A stretch of DNA of 64,000 nt from Embiotoca jacksoni (lineage: Eukaryota; Chordata; Actinopteri; Embiotocidae), in the NCBI GenBank assembly GCA_022577435.1, contig JAKOON010000012.1, positions 9,975,412 to 10,039,411 on the forward strand. The letters are read 5' to 3'. Made by a program: the position numbers and the translations under genes. Below, in pieces: positions 60,712 to 64,000 of the stretch. The number at the start of each line of letters is the position of its first letter. Position 1 is the stretch's first letter. The notes below the pieces were generated by a model, which was given only the letters and a program-made list of their open reading frames with translations, had not been told where the DNA came from and did no database searches.

Positions 60712-61030
60712 CCAGCTTAAAGTAGCTATTTTTGTCTCGTTTCCTGTCTCCAGCAGGGGGCGCTGGCAATCCGTTTGGCCACACCCACTCATTAAACACA
60801 TATCAGATGTATCGTCTCACTACGCCGGAAGTATGTCACACGTTTCGTGAGGTTTCAAGCATCCTTTGACCTCAAACATCAACTTCCTGTGTCACTGCGA
60901 GCGAGCCGGTTGGCCACGCCCACTCGCAAAACACATCAGATGTGTCGTCTCACCACGCCGGACGTATGCGACACGTTTCGTGAGGTTTCAAGCATCCCTT
61001 GACCTTAAACATCAACTTCCTGTCCCATTG
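60712..61030 (+). repeat. Dispersed repeat copy 3 (partial) with 135-bp tandem units
   Basis: It starts with the module TATTTTTGTCTCGTTTCCTG also seen in copy 1, then CCAGCAGGGGGCGCT at 60750-60764. About two tandem 135-bp units follow, beginning TTGGCCACACCCACTC and TTGGCCACGCCCACTC. Both contain CACGTTTCGTGAGGTTTCAA and end near CATCAACTTCCTGT. It abuts the LINE fragment on its left. Confidence 0.65.
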
Positions 61031-64000
61031 AAATGATCCATTCTCATTAAAGCATCTCAAATTATACCTCAGTAAACAAATGTGATAAATTACACAGCAG
61101 AGCTCAAAAAGCGACCAATCTGCCAAATATATACTTTTATTTTGATATTAAATTTGAACCCCGGTGTATTTCTAATAAAGTTTGACTTTTATGGAGACTG
61201 TTGCTACTTTTAGTTTGGTCAACAATTTGAACTGTCAAAATCAAATTAGATAAATGTTGTTGTTTTTTCTAATACAAATCAAATAACATAAAAGTCTTAA
61301 ACAAATATTTTAGTTAGAAGTCTGCTGCGAGTTCACAAGCCACGCATTCTATCTTTTATTTATAGCCACAAGTATGAAACCTCTAGTTGTTACAGTCGTA
61401 AAAAAGTTATTGTCTTTCTTGTTTACAGTGAAATAAAGTGCTGCTCAGAACAGTTCAGTTCAGATTCATTGGTTGTTCCAGAGGGAAGATGAGCTAGAGT
61501 TAGACATGATCAGGCCAATGTTTCTGATAATAATGATGAGGTCAGATAAAGCATAGCAAAAATATGTGAAGGACAACCAAGGCACGTTTGTAGACAGGCA
61601 GGGTGGACGTTTGACAGAAGGGAATGTGTCATCATGGAAAGACTTGATAACCATCATAGGGGGCAGACCAGTAATGAAAAGGGAGGATGAGGTAAAAGAG
61701 AAAGAAAAAAAAGAAAAAGTCCAGCTTAAATTTTCATTGACCTTTTTTTTTTTTTTTTTTTTACATTTACAGTGTGTCACATCAGGGTTGTGGTCCAAAG
61801 AAAATGCGGTTGCTAAAACCAAAGACAACATCCTCAAAAACAAAGCTGAATCATATCGGACAGGGAAATCCTTCACTTACACAACAGATTTCTGACTGAA
61901 AATATAACACTGTAGTCATCTTGTAACATAATTATTGATAGAAGGAACCCTCAAAGCTGAATGCCTTTTTCAAAACCCTCTGATTTTGGAGTCAAAGTGT
62001 ACGGCAGAAGTCATTCAGCATTACGTAACAGATTCTTCTCGTCCTGTTGTGCTCGGGTTAGTGTGAACTGTGCGATTCTGTGCTAGGTTATGTTTACAAT
62101 AATACAACATATATATATGCCATATCATATTAATTATATATAGGTCGTATTATCAACTATTAATCCTAAGGTGTAGACGAAAGGCTGTGTTTGTGAATGA
62201 AGGTGTAGACAAAAGGCTGTGTTTGTGAATGAGAGTGAGAGTACTGTGCCAAACCAAAAGGTCACAGGAGGGGGTCTGCAACCTGTGGGGTCACATACTG
62301 TTGTTCTTTGAGGCACAAACAGGAACAGACGGCTGTCTGGAGGACTCCAGGATGTGAAGGAAGACAACCACCACCACCTCCTCCAACCAACAAAGGATAC
62401 ATCAATACACATGACTTTTTGGTGTCTGTACTATAAGAAGACTGGGTCAGGGAAAGTCAGAAGCTCAGACTTCGTGAACTGACACTTACTCTGTTGCGGT
62501 CAGGGAAACATAGTCTGGGCCCAGAGCTCTGTAAAATGGTTATTCTGCTGCTGTTAAATAAATATCTTGGAGCCTGACATATTCTCCTATTGCCTCATTA
62601 AAGAACACGCAGGACTGGGGGCTGACACATTTTGGTTACTTTAGCAGGAGCCCAAGTCCAACAGAACCAAAAGCACCACTCAAGGTTAAAAAATGGCAGA
62701 AACTACCTTTGACCTCTTTGTTTGCTCCTTCAAGAAAAGGAGCAGCAGGCTGCACCTGGTTGCTTTACATCAGAGAGACCTCTCTGTCACACTTACACAA
62801 ACAGAAATATACATGTCATAACAACTTTGCACGTACGTTCATACCCACATGAAACCCTCTGTCATCATACGTGCTATGGAGTCCTTCAATGATGATAATG
62901 AAGTTCAGCGTAAGTTCAATCAGGAAGACTATCTTCATGCCTCATTCATTCACAAACCTCGCTCACTCTCTGCCCACCTCTTCTAATAGGCTCGCTTTGG
63001 GTGTTTTCGGTAGATCAATCAGATTTTGCAATTATCTCAGTCAGCCAATCATGTCGTTGCTGTCTTAATTTGAAATCTGATGTCCTCCGACCCGATCACC
63101 TCCAGTCTTGTGCCCATGTCAAGCCCATCAGAGTCAACTCCTCATTACATCCAGACCTTCAGCATTCTCCTCATCACCACCACCAGGGTCGGAGGGGTTT
63201 CCTGTACTACCGACCCTCTTCAAATATGATGACATCATGATGGGGTCTAGTTGCCAGAGACTTTCTTCTCTTCCTTTGTACACATGGCAAAAATAATTTG
63301 TAATTATTCTTTCGCTCTGATGGAAATATCACTGAAAAGTTCATGAGTCAAAAGAAAAGAAATACTACATGATTGCTATCAAAGCTGAAAAGATAACTAC
63401 CCCTATTAGTTAGGGATATATTCATTGAAAAGTTGATTTGGTAACCTGCTCGACATACCTGTTGTTTTATGTGTGATGAGTACTAAATTATGAAAATGTA
63501 TGTTGTTGTTAACTTTATAGTCCGACCCTCCACCAGGACACCCACCGGAGACCTTATGACATGGACAACAGTCAGTAAGTCCCCAAAGACATTTTGTTTT
63601 CATACCCATCCATTAAATTAGACACACTGAAGCAAAATATTTTGTTAAAGTACACCGCAACAAAATAATAGCTGAATCATTTCTGAGAACCTCCTGTGAA
63701 TGTTTTCAGAGCTGCAGGCCCACATACTGTAACTGCGGTTGGTGGTTCCAGGTTCAAGGAGTTATCGGACAATGTGGGCACAGTCTGTTCTCTTGGGCAC
63801 CACATCAATACCTGCAGTTTGTTGGAAACACCCACAGCAACCATTGCTAGTAGGAAAGGGAGTCACGTGCAGAAGATATGTAACGCACATCAGAGATTTC
63901 TACAGCAAAGGCACATGATGAGAAACTACTGTAATGAAAAATCTCACCCTGTGCTATATCTGTGATTAAAAATAAATAAATAAATAAATCTGAGGGCATG
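61031..64000. other. Right-hand gene-poor stretch
   Basis: It contains a T-run at 61744-61762, a tandem 30-bp duplication at about 62171-62230, an LTR-like block (61900-62640) and one exon-like interval at 63521-63574 (acceptor TTAACTTTATAG, donor GTAAGT; one frame reads PTLHQDTHRRPYDMDNS). A short (AAAT)n lies at 63967-63988. No gene could be supported. Confidence 0.45.
61900..62640 (+). mobile_element. Possible old LTR fragment
   Basis: The block has a tandem 30-bp duplication (GGTGTAGAC...GGCTGTGTTTGTGAATGA), a TATA-like CTATAAGAAG at about 62431, an AATAAA at about 62557, a T-rich stretch and then ATTTTGGTTACTTTAGCAGG, in the order expected of U3-R-U5 followed by a primer site. No retroviral genes are present. 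The resemblance is suggestive only. Confidence 0.25.

Noticed and set aside
63521..63965. A possible two-exon gene at the right edge
   Set aside because: The 54-bp block has acceptor and donor but no recognisable peptide, and the following open frame lacks family character.

Overview
The window is vertebrate nuclear DNA, almost certainly from a teleost fish, possibly a percomorph. The evidence is small exons with GT-AG introns, long (CA)n microsatellites, several fish-type transposable elements (Tc1-like, L2-like LINE, short non-autonomous DNA elements) and three recognisable vertebrate genes. There are no bacterial operons, CRISPR arrays or plasmid features. Most of the 64 kb is intron or gene-poor DNA. 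KCNN4 and SPACA6 both lie on human 19q13, so the window looks like a piece of the fish segment related to that arm.

Left part (1-24.3 kb), minus strand. kcnn4, the intermediate-conductance Ca2+-activated K+ channel KCa3.1, runs from its start codon near 15,738 down to the left edge, where its calmodulin-binding exon is cut. Six coding exons could be joined in frame. A short unexplained open exon-like block lies at 16.7-16.9 kb. A BTG/TOB-family antiproliferative gene follows (coding exons 18,001-20,741, non-coding first exon ending at 24,061). Its last coding intron holds an internally deleted Tc1-like element with a DD37E spacing.

Middle part (24.3-53 kb). This is gene-poor. It holds a repeat family carrying a CTCF-like core, a complete Tc1-like element (45,622-47,249) with TA duplications and a frame-broken transposase, many simple repeats, and two clear microRNA hairpins on the plus strand: let-7d-type (44.8 kb) and miR-125a (53.0 kb). 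A few exon-like blocks and a poly(A) signal at 53.55 kb may belong to the primary transcript of these microRNAs.

Right part (53-64 kb), plus strand. spaca6, encoding a sperm membrane protein needed for sperm-egg fusion, is complete in nine coding exons (54,890-59,278). The order let-7, miR-125a, spaca6 matches the mammalian arrangement in which the miR-99b/let-7e/miR-125a cluster sits at SPACA6; no miR-99 was found here. Beyond spaca6 lie a broken L2-like LINE, a third copy of the CTCF-motif repeat with a 135-bp tandem duplication, and a possible old LTR fragment.

No wholly new biological system was found. The most useful points are the microRNA-spaca6 linkage, the spaca6 gene structure with a 24-bp CxxC microexon, and the repeat family that disperses CTCF-like sites.
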